This document shows, piece by piece, positions 55,647 to 64,000 of a DNA stretch of 64,000 nt (within the stretch, counting starts at the first letter, position 1; the number at the start of each line of letters is the position of its first letter). The position numbers and the translations under genes are program-made. The notes below the pieces were generated by a model. It made no database searches. It saw only the letters and a program-made list of their open reading frames with translations, and was not told where the DNA came from. The DNA is taken from NCBI GenBank assembly GCA_964496435.1, contig CAZBZP010000017.1, forward strand, positions 1 to 64,000, given 5' to 3'. Source of the stretch: Berkiella sp964496435. GTDB lineage: Bacteria; Pseudomonadota; Gammaproteobacteria; Berkiellales; Berkiellaceae.

Positions 55647-58394
55647 ATGAAAGACAGTTTTAAAACCGCTGAGACGTTAACCGTAAACGGTACTGATTAC
55701 GAAATTTTTAATATTAATAAGCTGCCAGCCAAATATGATGTAGCCAGACTCCCCTTCTCGATGAAAATCTTGCTTGAAAATTTATTACGCTGCGAAGATG
55801 GCATCACCGTCAGACGCGAAGATATTGAAGCTTTATTGAATTGGGATCCTAAAGCAACACCCGACAAAGAAATTGCTTTCACACCCAGCCGCGTTATCTT
55901 ACAAGACTTTACCGGCGTTCCCGCGGTGGTTGACTTGGCAGCCATGCGTGAAGCGATGAAAAAGCTCAAAGGTAACCCAGAAAGAATTAATCCGCTCTCT
56001 CCTGTTGAGTTGGTTATCGATCACTCCGTGATGGTCGACTATTTTGGAACACAACAAGCCTTTTTCAAAAATACGGCTATCGAAATTGAACGTAATCATG
56101 AACGCTATGTCTTTTTACGTTGGGGACAACAAGCCTTTCAAAACTTTAAAGTCGTGCCACCCGGCACCGGTATTGTCCATCAAGTCAACCTGGAATACCT
56201 GGCGCGCGTTATCTTTGGTGAAAAACAAAATAATAAATTACGTGCTTTCCCAGATACCTTATTAGGCACAGACTCACATACCACCATGATCAACGGCTTA
56301 GGCGTATTAGGCTGGGGTGTAGGCGGTATTGAAGCTGAAGCGGCTATGTTAGGCCAACCTGTTACCATGCTTATCCCACAAGTGATTGGTTTTGAAATTA
56401 AAGGCCAACTTCCTGAAGGCGCAACCGGTACTGATCTGGTCTTAACCGTTACTGAAATCCTGCGCAAGAAAGGCGTGGTAGGTAAATTCGTTGAATTCTT
56501 TGGCGATGGTCTTGATTCCTTGTCTTTGGCAGATAGAGCAACTATCGGCAATATGGCACCTGAATATGGCGCAACCTGCGGTATATTCCCTATCGATCAG
56601 GAAACACTTAACTATTTAGCGCTCACAGGACGACATGAAAACCAACAAGCGTTGATTAAAGCCTATACCGAAAAGTTAGGTATGTTCAGAATGCCCAACG
56701 CACGGCGTGCTGATTACAGCGATATCCTCACTTTGGATCTCGCCGAAATCACACCTTGTATTGCAGGACCTAAACGTCCACAAGACAGAATTAACTTAAA
56801 AGAAGCAAAAACAACTTATCAAGGTGTGCTTGCTTCACTTTTAGAAGGCACCAAAAACGGCATTACCGGCGAAGTCAGAAAGGACTTGGAGCGCAGCTTA
56901 AATGAAGGCGCCCATATTACCCTTGAAAAAGCGCCGCCAGTAAAACCAGAAGAAGCCGATTCAAAACTGCATCATGGTTCTGTAGTGATTGCAGCTATCA
57001 CCAGCTGTACAAATACTTCCAATCCAGCGGTGATGGTAGCAGCAGGCTTGATTGCAAAAGAGGCAAACAAACGTGGCCTTGTACCTAAGCCATGGGTAAA
57101 AACCAGCTTTGCACCAGGCTCTCAAGTCGTCACCGATTACTTACAACGTGCAAACTTGATGGAACATCTTGATGCCATCGGTTTTGACTTAGTGGGCTAT
57201 GGTTGCACCACCTGCATTGGTAACTCAGGTCCTTTGCCTGATCAAGTCTCTAAAGAAATTAAAGACGGCAATTTAGCCGTTGCTGCTGTGTTATCCGGTA
57301 ACAGAAATTTTGAAGGTCGTATCCATCCTGAAGTAAGGCACGCCTTTTTAGCTTCGCCTCCTTTAGTGGTTATCTATGCGCTAGCAGGCACCATGGACAT
57401 CGATTTATACAAAGAACCATTGGGCAAAGATAAACTGGGTAATCCTGTTTACATGAAAGACTTATGGCCAAGCCAAAAAGAAATTTATGAAGTCATGAAT
57501 AGCGCAATTGAACCTAAAATGTTCTCCTCGCGTTATGCCAGCGTCTTTACCGGTGATGAGCAATGGCGCAGTCTGCCTGCCCCTAACTCAGAATTGTTTG
57601 TCTGGGAGAAAGATTCTACTTATGTGAAGAATCCTCCCTATTTTGAAAATATGCAGCATGAAATTCCCCCCTTGCAAGATATTAAGAGCGCACGGGTCTT
57701 AGCTAAACTCGGGGATTCTGTAACGACCGATCATATTTCTCCTGCAGGCGCCATTAAAGCAGACTCTCCTGCGGGCCAATATTTACAAAGCCTTGGGGTG
57801 AGCGTCAAAGATTTCAATTCCTATGGCTCACGCCGTGGTAACCATGAAGTCATGATCCGCGGTACCTTTGCGAATATCCGTCTACGCAATCAATTAGCGC
57901 CTGAAACCGAAGGTGGCTGGACAGCATTTCAACCCAGCAATGAAACCATGACCATTTATGATGCCGCCATGAAGTATAAAAAGGACAATACGCCTTTAAT
58001 TATTTTAGCGGGCAAAGAATATGGTTCAGGCTCCTCACGTGACTGGGCTGCCAAGGGAACCAATTTATTGGGCGTCAAAGCCGTGATTGCAGAAAGCTAT
58101 GAGCGTATTCACCGTTCCAATTTAATTGGTATGGGTGTGCTGCCTTTAGAATTTTTGCCAAATGAAAATCCACAAACACTCAATCTTTCAGGCAGGGAAT
58201 CTTATTCCATTTCGCTTAGCGCTTTAAAACCAGGACAAGAAATCAGCGTTATGCTAAAAGACGACCAAGGTAAAGAAAGACAATTCAAGGCCAAGGTGCG
58301 CATCGATACGCCAAAAGAATTAGAATACTATCAAAACGGCGGGATCTTGCATTACGTCTTGAGACAATTAACAAAACAAGCAGGTACAGCATGA
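55647..58394 (+). CDS. acnA: Aconitate hydratase A
   Basis: Aconitase isomerises citrate and isocitrate in the tricarboxylic acid cycle. The 915-residue protein is of the AcnA/IRP1 class, with LLGTDSHTTMINGLGVLGWG, the cluster cysteines in TSCTNTSNP and GYGCTTCIGNSGP, and the swivel domain AGKEYGSGSSRDWAAKG. A TTG at 55593 would add 18 residues. The ATG at 55647 with GGGAG upstream is preferred and gives the normal beginning. Its stop overlaps fumC by 4 bp, so the two cycle enzymes are translationally coupled. Confidence 0.96.
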   Translation: MKDSFKTAETLTVNGTDYEIFNINKLPAKYDVARLPFSMKILLENLLRCEDGITVRREDIEALLNWDPKATPDKEIAFTPSRVILQDFTGVPAVVDLAAMREAMKKLKGNPERINPLSPVELVIDHSVMVDYFGTQQAFFKNTAIEIERNHERYVFLRWGQQAFQNFKVVPPGTGIVHQVNLEYLARVIFGEKQNNKLRAFPDTLLGTDSHTTMINGLGVLGWGVGGIEAEAAMLGQPVTMLIPQVIGFEIKGQLPEGATGTDLVLTVTEILRKKGVVGKFVEFFGDGLDSLSLADRATIGNMAPEYGATCGIFPIDQETLNYLALTGRHENQQALIKAYTEKLGMFRMPNARRADYSDILTLDLAEITPCIAGPKRPQDRINLKEAKTTYQGVLASLLEGTKNGITGEVRKDLERSLNEGAHITLEKAPPVKPEEADSKLHHGSVVIAAITSCTNTSNPAVMVAAGLIAKEANKRGLVPKPWVKTSFAPGSQVVTDYLQRANLMEHLDAIGFDLVGYGCTTCIGNSGPLPDQVSKEIKDGNLAVAAVLSGNRNFEGRIHPEVRHAFLASPPLVVIYALAGTMDIDLYKEPLGKDKLGNPVYMKDLWPSQKEIYEVMNSAIEPKMFSSRYASVFTGDEQWRSLPAPNSELFVWEKDSTYVKNPPYFENMQHEIPPLQDIKSARVLAKLGDSVTTDHISPAGAIKADSPAGQYLQSLGVSVKDFNSYGSRRGNHEVMIRGTFANIRLRNQLAPETEGGWTAFQPSNETMTIYDAAMKYKKDNTPLIILAGKEYGSGSSRDWAAKGTNLLGVKAVIAESYERIHRSNLIGMGVLPLEFLPNENPQTLNLSGRESYSISLSALKPGQEISVMLKDDQGKERQFKAKVRIDTPKELEYYQNGGILHYVLRQLTKQAGTA

Positions 58395-59779
58395 GCAATC
58401 AAGAAACACGCGTTGTCAAAGACAGTATGGGAGAGATGCATGTGCCACAAAATGCGCTCTATGGTGCCCAAACACAACGTGCAATAGAAAATTTTCCAGC
58501 AAGTGGCCTCACCATGCCACGAGGGATGATTGAAGCCGTGTGCTTGATTAAATCAAGTGCTGCCAGGGCTAATCTTGATTTAGCTTTGCTGGACGCCAAA
58601 AAAGCCGATGCCATTATCAAAGCGGCAAACGCTGCTGCATCTGGGGAATTCGATAAAGAATTCCCAATAGATGTTTTCCAGACAGGCTCTGGCACTAGCA
58701 CCAACATGAATGCCAATGAAGTGATTTCGCAATTGGCTAAAATTCAATCAGGGATTGATATTCATCCTAATGATGATGTCAATATGAGCCAAAGCTCTAA
58801 TGATGTTATTCCTTCGGCTATTCACGTCTCTGCCTGCATTGCCGCGCACAGCAAATTAATCCCAGCCTTATTACATTTGCACGAACATTTATTAAAGCGC
58901 GCCAAAGAATTGGCTACTGTAACCAAAACAGGCCGTACCCATTTAATGGATGCAATGCCTATTACCATGGGCCAAGAAATTGGCGGTTGGGCAGCACAAA
59001 TTAAATTATGTAAAGAAGCCATTGAAAAAAGCTTAGGCGCTGTGCAAGCACTCGCTATTGGTGGCACCGCAGTGGGCACTGGCATCAATGCACATCCTGA
59101 TTTTGGCCAACGATTAACAATGATCTTGAGCCAACAACTAAACATTAAATTTAGCGTGTGTGAAAATCGTTTTGCTTACATGAGCGCACAAGATGCCATT
59201 GTCGGTTTAAGCGGTCAACTGAAAACCCTCGCTGTTGCTTTAATGAAAATCGCCAATGATTTACGCTGGATGAACAGTGGCCCCTTGGCAGGACTGGGCG
59301 AAATTGCCTTACCCGCCTTACAACCCGGCAGCTCTATTATGCCCGGCAAAGTGAATCCGGTTATTCCAGAAGCAGTTGCGATGATTTGCGCGCAAGTGAT
59401 GGGTAATGATTTAACTATTTCTATTGGTGGTCAATCAGGTAATTTCCAATTGAATGTGATGCTGCCTGTGATTGCCTATAACATTTTACAAAGCATTAAT
59501 TTATTAGCCAATGCTGCAACCGAATTAGGTGACAAAGCCATTGCGGGCTTTAGCGTGAATAAAGAACGTATCGATGAGCAATTGTCACGCAATCCAATTT
59601 TAGTGACAGCTTTAAATACGGTTATTGGTTATGAACTGGGTGCTAAAATTGCTAAAACAGCCTATCAAAAAGGCATGCCTTTAATGGAAGTAGCCAAAGA
59701 GCTCACAACGCTCTCTGAAGCTGAATTGGCGCGTTTACTTGATCCGGCTAAACTCACCAAGGGTGGGATCCCAGAATAA
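58391..59779 (+). CDS. fumC: Class II fumarate hydratase
   Basis: FumC hydrates fumarate to malate and needs no iron-sulfur cluster, so it resists superoxide. The 462 residues fit the family (467 in E. coli). Landmarks are GSGTSTNMNANEVI, TGRTHLMDAMP, and the signature GSSIMPGKVNP. It starts within the last codon of acnA (ATGA overlap). A terminator hairpin follows 10 bp after the stop. Confidence 0.96.
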   Translation: MSNQETRVVKDSMGEMHVPQNALYGAQTQRAIENFPASGLTMPRGMIEAVCLIKSSAARANLDLALLDAKKADAIIKAANAAASGEFDKEFPIDVFQTGSGTSTNMNANEVISQLAKIQSGIDIHPNDDVNMSQSSNDVIPSAIHVSACIAAHSKLIPALLHLHEHLLKRAKELATVTKTGRTHLMDAMPITMGQEIGGWAAQIKLCKEAIEKSLGAVQALAIGGTAVGTGINAHPDFGQRLTMILSQQLNIKFSVCENRFAYMSAQDAIVGLSGQLKTLAVALMKIANDLRWMNSGPLAGLGEIALPALQPGSSIMPGKVNPVIPEAVAMICAQVMGNDLTISIGGQSGNFQLNVMLPVIAYNILQSINLLANAATELGDKAIAGFSVNKERIDEQLSRNPILVTALNTVIGYELGAKIAKTAYQKGMPLMEVAKELTTLSEAELARLLDPAKLTKGGIPE

Positions 59780-59789
59780 GCGTCTAAAA

Positions 59790-59818
59790 GACTTAGGCAA
59801 GCTGCGCCTGCCTAAGTC
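59790..59818. terminator. Bidirectional terminator between fumC and the third leader-peptide gene
   Basis: GACTTAGGCA (59790-59799) pairs perfectly with TGCCTAAGTC (59809-59818) across a 9-base loop. On the minus strand it is followed by TTTT. It lies between convergent genes and can serve both. Confidence 0.7.
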
Positions 59819-59824
59819 ATTCAA

Positions 59825-60097
59825 CTAAGCCTCAATTAAGCACTTATCTCTTGCGCTTGAAGTGATATCTTCAAGATTAAAAAGAATATGACCAATAGAG
59901 CCCCCAATAAAACCACCAGCAATGGTCAAGGGAACTGGAATAATACCAAATAAGGCAACGGGTACAGTTAAGCTAGATGCAGCTATGCTAGCCCCAATAC
60001 CTGCGCCAGCAATAACATGAACGAATTCCCAAAATGCAGAAACATTATGTGCGCCACCGGAAACGAGAGCAATTTCAGAGTTTGTTAAGCATTTCAT
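59825..60097 (-). CDS. Small double-glycine-leader protein, microcin-like (copy 3)
   Basis: The 90-residue protein begins MKCLTNSEIALVSGG, a 15-residue leader with L4, E8, V12 and G14-G15, as in microcin V. The predicted mature part of 75 residues is glycine-rich and hydrophobic (IAGAGIGASIAASS, IAGGFIGGSIGHILF), giving two membrane segments with GxxxG-like packing, the typical look of pore-forming class II bacteriocins. GGGAAAA precedes the ATG. No immunity gene or transporter is beside it. Of the three such genes here it is the most bacteriocin-like. Confidence 0.68.
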   Translation of the reverse strand: MKCLTNSEIALVSGGAHNVSAFWEFVHVIAGAGIGASIAASSLTVPVALFGIIPVPLTIAGGFIGGSIGHILFNLEDITSSARDKCLIEA

Positions 60098-60338
60098 GTA
60101 AGTTTTCCCACTTATAAAAAAGAGACATTATAGCGTTGGCACCAAACCCCGTAAATGAAATTGCGACGAAAAGCCTTTGCCCTTAAAGAAATGCGCATTT
60201 TAATGCCGTTCATCGCCTTGGAAAAGGCGCTTTAGGCTTTTAAATGCTGAACTGCTATATCTATTAACGAGAAAAAAATAGACTAATATTAGTAGTGTCA
60301 AAAATAGCTTTACTCTGTCGCACATAAAGGAATTTCAT

Positions 60339-61838
60339 TTGAAATCATCCTTGTTTAAAAGCACTACTATATTTATGAGCATCATGGTTATAAGCTCGAT
60401 GCTTGTGGCAAGCTGCCTGCTGATTTTTTTTGAACACAGTAAATTTACAGTACCTTTTGTTATAACCCTAGCCATACTCTTGTCAGCTATTATCGCCTTG
60501 ATTATCTATTTTCTCATGAAAACAATGGGCCATAAATTGCTTTTTATCAGTCAGCATGATCCCATCACGCAACTGCCCAATCGTGCCTATTTTTTCGATT
60601 ATCTTTCAAAATATTTAGAAAAAGATGACAATGAACTTCCCTTTGCCATCATGACAATAGGCATCGATAGATTCCCACAAATCAACCAGGCCTTAGGCTA
60701 TCAAATTGGCGATAGATTATTAAACCATGTTGCCCAGCGCTTAGAAAAAGAGTTAACACAAGTCCAGATGCTGGCTCGTTTAGCCTCTAATGTTTTTATT
60801 GTTATCGTGCCCGAGATTACGCCACAAAATTATCAACCATTAGCTGATAAAGTTATGGATATTTTCTCAACCCCTTTTAGCGTGTATACCGTACAAATTG
60901 ACATAGATGTGCTTATCGGCTTTAGTTTTTATCCACAAGATGATATTTCGGCTGCGCCCCTCATTCAAAAAGCAGATTTAGCCCTGTATGCAGCACGCTA
61001 CGACGTTGACAGAATTGATATATATCAACAAAACAAAGATCCCCATCATCGCAACAAAATATCCTTAATGAGTGAACTACGTGATGGTATTAATCAAAAT
61101 GAGTTTCGCGTTTTTTATCAGCCCAAAGTTGATTTAACAAAGGGACATATCACACAAGTAGAAACCCTGATCCGTTGGTTTCACCCAAGAAGAGGCGATA
61201 TGTGTCCCCAAGATTTTATACCGCTTGCCGAAGAAACCGGGCACTTAAAAAATCTAACTTTTTGGCTATTAGAAAAAGGCATTATACAATGTCGTGCTTG
61301 GGAGCAAGCTGGCACACCGCTTGGTGTTTCTGTCAATTTATCGGTTAAAGATCTCTTGAACAGAAAATTACCCGACTATGTGGCAGCTTTAATTAAAGAA
61401 CACCAGCTCACCCCCTCCTTATTAACTTTAGAAATTACTGAAAGTGCCTTTATGCGTGAGCCCAAAAGTGCTATCACCGCCTCTGGCAAACTCCTACACC
61501 TAGGGGTTAATTTATCGATTGATGATTTTGGTACGGGCTTTTCATCATTGAGCTATTTAAAACAATTACCGGTCAATGAATTAAAATTAGATAAATCCTT
61601 TATCCAAGATATCCTACATGTTGAACGCGACGCTAAAATAGTGGAGTCTACCATCAATATGGGGCATACCTTAGGCATGCACATCGTGGCTGAAGGGGTT
61701 TCTGATGAAAGCACGCTTAACATGCTCAAAGATTTAAAATGTGATCTCGGCCAAGGTTTCTATTTTGCTGAACCTCTCCCGATAGAGGCCTTAACCGCAT
61801 GGTTAAGCACCTCGCCTTGGGGATTTAGCAAAAATTAG
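60339..61838 (+). CDS. Membrane GGDEF-EAL protein, probable c-di-GMP phosphodiesterase
   Basis: The 499-residue protein has two N-terminal membrane segments (about 10-60). A GGDEF-type domain follows (about 70-230), whose active-site motif is replaced by LASNVF, so it cannot make c-di-GMP. The EAL domain (about 240-495) keeps the key residues: E275 in VETLIRW (ETL for EAL), EITESAF, D395 and D396 in IDDFGTGFSS, KLDKSF, and VAEGV. It should degrade c-di-GMP at the membrane. The start is a TTG with AAAGGA eight bases upstream; the next in-frame ATG would cut into the first membrane segment. Confidence 0.88.
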   Translation: MKSSLFKSTTIFMSIMVISSMLVASCLLIFFEHSKFTVPFVITLAILLSAIIALIIYFLMKTMGHKLLFISQHDPITQLPNRAYFFDYLSKYLEKDDNELPFAIMTIGIDRFPQINQALGYQIGDRLLNHVAQRLEKELTQVQMLARLASNVFIVIVPEITPQNYQPLADKVMDIFSTPFSVYTVQIDIDVLIGFSFYPQDDISAAPLIQKADLALYAARYDVDRIDIYQQNKDPHHRNKISLMSELRDGINQNEFRVFYQPKVDLTKGHITQVETLIRWFHPRRGDMCPQDFIPLAEETGHLKNLTFWLLEKGIIQCRAWEQAGTPLGVSVNLSVKDLLNRKLPDYVAALIKEHQLTPSLLTLEITESAFMREPKSAITASGKLLHLGVNLSIDDFGTGFSSLSYLKQLPVNELKLDKSFIQDILHVERDAKIVESTINMGHTLGMHIVAEGVSDESTLNMLKDLKCDLGQGFYFAEPLPIEALTAWLSTSPWGFSKN

Positions 61839-62923
61839 AGGAAACTAAAAAAAGAACGATTCTGTTTTTTTTCAATTTCCACTGCCTGCATATGAGAATA
61901 GATCTCCTTAATCTCTTTTAAGCTCGAAACTGAGCAGGAGGCTAAAGTGCTCGCCATTTTTGAATAATGATTAGAGAACATTTCATCATCTATAATATCA
62001 GCGCCCAATACATCGATAAGCTCATTATATCCATCGCCCTTGTTTTTCTTTTGAATCAAATCAATTACATTTGACATCAAGGCTGACGCTTTTTCTACAT
62101 CTTCTAGCTTAGCATTTATCATCTCGAACATTTCTTTGACGAGCTCTTTTGCCCCATCTATGTTGACTACTACATCTTTTGCTATGAGTAATTTTGGTTT
62201 TTTATGATACATATCAGGTGACATTATTATTAAATTACTGAGGGGATCATCCTTTTTAATTGGATTATGCTTTTGTGAGCTTGGCAAATTATCAAAGTAA
62301 CTCTTTTTAACATAAGCCATCGGAGAATTCGGTATAATCATAAAATTTTCATTCGATCCTGTAGTATCAATATAAAGATCATCTTCCATAACAACAGCAT
62401 TTTCATCACGATAGTTAAAATATGATGGCCTGTCGTCAGTATATAAAATGGCAGCATCCCATTTATAACTTGCAGACTTCCCATCACTATTAATAGTTCT
62501 TGCTTCGGGATGAATACCCTGTTCATATAAAGAATTTGCAATATTACTAAGCAATGTTTCTATTTGTTTTGGATCAAAATTTTTCGCTAAAATTAAGGCT
62601 ACCTGCTTGGCAGGTTGACTCTTATCATCCTGCAATAAAGTCGGGTTGGCAAATTTAATGCCAAAAGAAGGCATATCAGGCGCCATCACCTGTTTCAAAA
62701 TCAAGGGAATAGCCTCCCTCACTTTATTTCTTTCTAAAGAAATGTGAATTTTCCAATCTCCACTTTCACTACTACCTGCATTTCCCACACCACATTTTAC
62801 TGCTGATTGGTGTGTATCTGAGATGATAACCCAAGTGTTGTGCTCATCATTGCTATCAAATGCTTTTAAGCAATTGTCGATAAGACTGTTTTCTTCTAGT
62901 GATTTCGCGCCTCTTTTCATCAT
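61835..62923 (-). CDS. Unknown protein with OspF/SpvC-like phosphothreonine-lyase pattern
   Basis: The 362-residue protein has no signal peptide. Residues about 55-180 resemble SpvC/OspF: WKIHIS (K58, H60) for FHIS with K104-x-H106, K90 exactly 30 residues after the histidine as in SpvC K136, a helix ending SLYEQGI for SRLSENGV, and FNYRDE (R172) for LSYRNE (R213). Equivalents of SpvC R148, Y158 and R220 are not clear, so activity may differ or be lost. SpvC-type effectors inactivate host MAP kinases by removing phosphate as a lyase. A C-terminal helical part (about 250-362) is extra. The upstream gene ends 10 bp before it. Confidence 0.55.
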   Translation of the reverse strand: MMKRGAKSLEENSLIDNCLKAFDSNDEHNTWVIISDTHQSAVKCGVGNAGSSESGDWKIHISLERNKVREAIPLILKQVMAPDMPSFGIKFANPTLLQDDKSQPAKQVALILAKNFDPKQIETLLSNIANSLYEQGIHPEARTINSDGKSASYKWDAAILYTDDRPSYFNYRDENAVVMEDDLYIDTTGSNENFMIIPNSPMAYVKKSYFDNLPSSQKHNPIKKDDPLSNLIIMSPDMYHKKPKLLIAKDVVVNIDGAKELVKEMFEMINAKLEDVEKASALMSNVIDLIQKKNKGDGYNELIDVLGADIIDDEMFSNHYSKMASTLASCSVSSLKEIKEIYSHMQAVEIEKKQNRSFFSFL

Positions 62924-62933
62924 ATACCTCGCT

Positions 62934-64000
62934 TTATTTATTCATCATATAAAATGGAGAAAGACAGGAGACCTTGGTTTGCCCTAATGCTTCAAGGATT
63001 GTCTTTTCAATGGTTTCTTGTGTTATATCATCTTCTATAGCCCCTACACTTCTGGCTATTTTCGTTCTTTGATAAGCATCTAAATGTTGGGGGATCTTGT
63101 TCTGTTGTTGCAGAGCAAGCAAAACATCTTGCACTATTTGGTAATGTTGGGGTTTATTTTCAGTGGCAGTCTTTGCCGCTACCAAATAGGATTTGGTAGC
63201 TAATGCGAGATTGATTTGCTTTCTTTCATCGCATTCTGTTGTTATTTCTTCAGCACTAGGTTGATAATCAAAACGGCCAGAGTCTAAAATCTGTGCAAGC
63301 ATCAATTCTTGTTGCTCTTTGGTTAAATCAACAAGATAGGGCTTTAGCGCTTGCGCAATTATCGTTAATTTCAACTCTCTCTTAACGGCACCATCAACCC
63401 ATTCACATTGCTTTGAAAATAACCATAATTTGTGGGCTACTGTTTTGGCTATTTCTTCTAATTTTCTAACAAATTCTATTCCTTCGTCTGTTTTGCATAC
63501 GATGTCGTTTTTAGACATAAAATAAATTTGCGCGGCTAGATTAAGAAAAGCTTGGTGTTGCTCTGCTTGGATTATATTCGTTCTTTTAATTAATTTATCA
63601 ATAACCGATATTTTGGGGGGTATGCTTATTGAAAAATCAAAATTACCTAACCAAGCTTTGTCTGTTAATAATTTTTGAAAAAGAGGAATGGACTTAGGTA
63701 GCAGCATGCTTGCAAACATAGACCATAATGGTGCTTGTGGAAAATAATCATTGATAGTTACCAATCTATTCCAATCAATCACAATTTTGCCATCAATTGA
63801 TTTTTCTAAAATATCCAGCGCTGCTGCTTGCACAGGACTTTCAATTTCTTGTGCTCTTGTGATGATAATCCCGAATAAGGGAAAGGTGTAAGCACTTTGC
63901 ATACTCCAAAATGGATGCGGAATATTGACGTCCTCATTCCAATCAATTCCCATGGGTTTAGCAAAAAACCATTGCAAAATGCTATCTTTTACTTCATTTG
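62934..64000 (-). CDS. Unknown protein, 5' end outside the window
   Basis: The frame stays open to the window edge, so at least 355 residues are seen and the true start lies beyond 64000. A TTG at 63977 is unlikely to be the start. The product is soluble and helical with no recognised family. Paired aromatic segments (HPFWSMQSAYTF, FPQAPLWSMFAS) stand out in the visible N-terminal part. It is 10 bp upstream of the SpvC-like gene on the same strand, so the two should be one operon and may be co-delivered or functionally linked. Confidence 0.6.
   Translation of the reverse strand, partial: NEVKDSILQWFFAKPMGIDWNEDVNIPHPFWSMQSAYTFPLFGIIITRAQEIESPVQAAALDILEKSIDGKIVIDWNRLVTINDYFPQAPLWSMFASMLLPKSIPLFQKLLTDKAWLGNFDFSISIPPKISVIDKLIKRTNIIQAEQHQAFLNLAAQIYFMSKNDIVCKTDEGIEFVRKLEEIAKTVAHKLWLFSKQCEWVDGAVKRELKLTIIAQALKPYLVDLTKEQQELMLAQILDSGRFDYQPSAEEITTECDERKQINLALATKSYLVAAKTATENKPQHYQIVQDVLLALQQQNKIPQHLDAYQRTKIARSVGAIEDDITQETIEKTILEALGQTKVSCLSPFYMMNK

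Overview
The window reads as an AT-rich gammaproteobacterial chromosome, most likely from a host-associated member of the Legionellales (Legionella/Coxiella/Berkiella-like). The evidence is a housekeeping backbone of gammaproteobacterial type (motY-pyrC-rnt, AhpC-type peroxiredoxin, grxD, sodB, nrdAB, pabB-ubiC, tamA/tamB, rpoS, acnA-fumC) interleaved with large eukaryotic-like or unrecognised proteins (leucine-rich repeats, ankyrin repeats, putative effector enzymes) of the kind such bacteria deliver into host cells. The species call is inference. No rRNA, tRNA, CRISPR array, transposase or integrase was recognised.

Layout. 0-0.3 kb: palindromic GC-rich repeats. 0.3-2.9 kb: motY diverging from pyrC-rnt. 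2.9-15.7 kb: accessory block with a FAD monooxygenase, a small double-glycine-leader protein, an unknown protein, two tandem rOmpB-like autotransporters and fadH; it separates rnt from the peroxiredoxin gene, which are close in Pseudomonas. 15.8-19.0 kb: peroxiredoxin, grxD, sodB, argD-like. 19.2-29.8 kb: effector-like island with a 1418-residue repeat/LRR protein, an exported methyltransferase, a head-to-head pair of distant paralogues, and an ankyrin protein with a YopT-like Cys/His/Asp pattern. 29.8-36.9 kb: S9 peptidase, TetR regulator, and nrdAB behind a DnaA-box/NrdR-box leader. 37.0-41.9 kb: three-gene membrane operon, an unknown gene, a second double-glycine-leader protein next to an L,D-transpeptidase, and a lipoprotein. 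41.9-45.4 kb: RimB-RimK fusion, a 70-bp inverted repeat, pabB-ubiC. 45.5-53.8 kb: NitT/TauT-like ABC permease and ATPase running into tamA, an inserted opposite-strand gene, then tamB. 53.8-59.8 kb: rpoS, a MarR regulator, acnA-fumC. 59.8-64 kb: a third double-glycine-leader protein, a GGDEF/EAL protein, and an operon of an OspF/SpvC-like protein with an unknown gene cut by the window edge.

How the genes fit together. Two large autotransporters and the TamA/TamB export machinery lie in the same window, suggesting investment in surface display. RpoS, the EAL protein, the peroxiredoxin, Grx4 and SodB form a stress and oxidative-defence set. AcnA-FumC, FadH and NrdAB are central metabolism. The most unusual pattern is three unlinked small genes whose first 15 residues match the microcin V leader layout (L4, E8, I/V12, G14, G/A15) without any C39 peptidase transporter nearby. 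Gene identities come from reading motifs, not from database searches.
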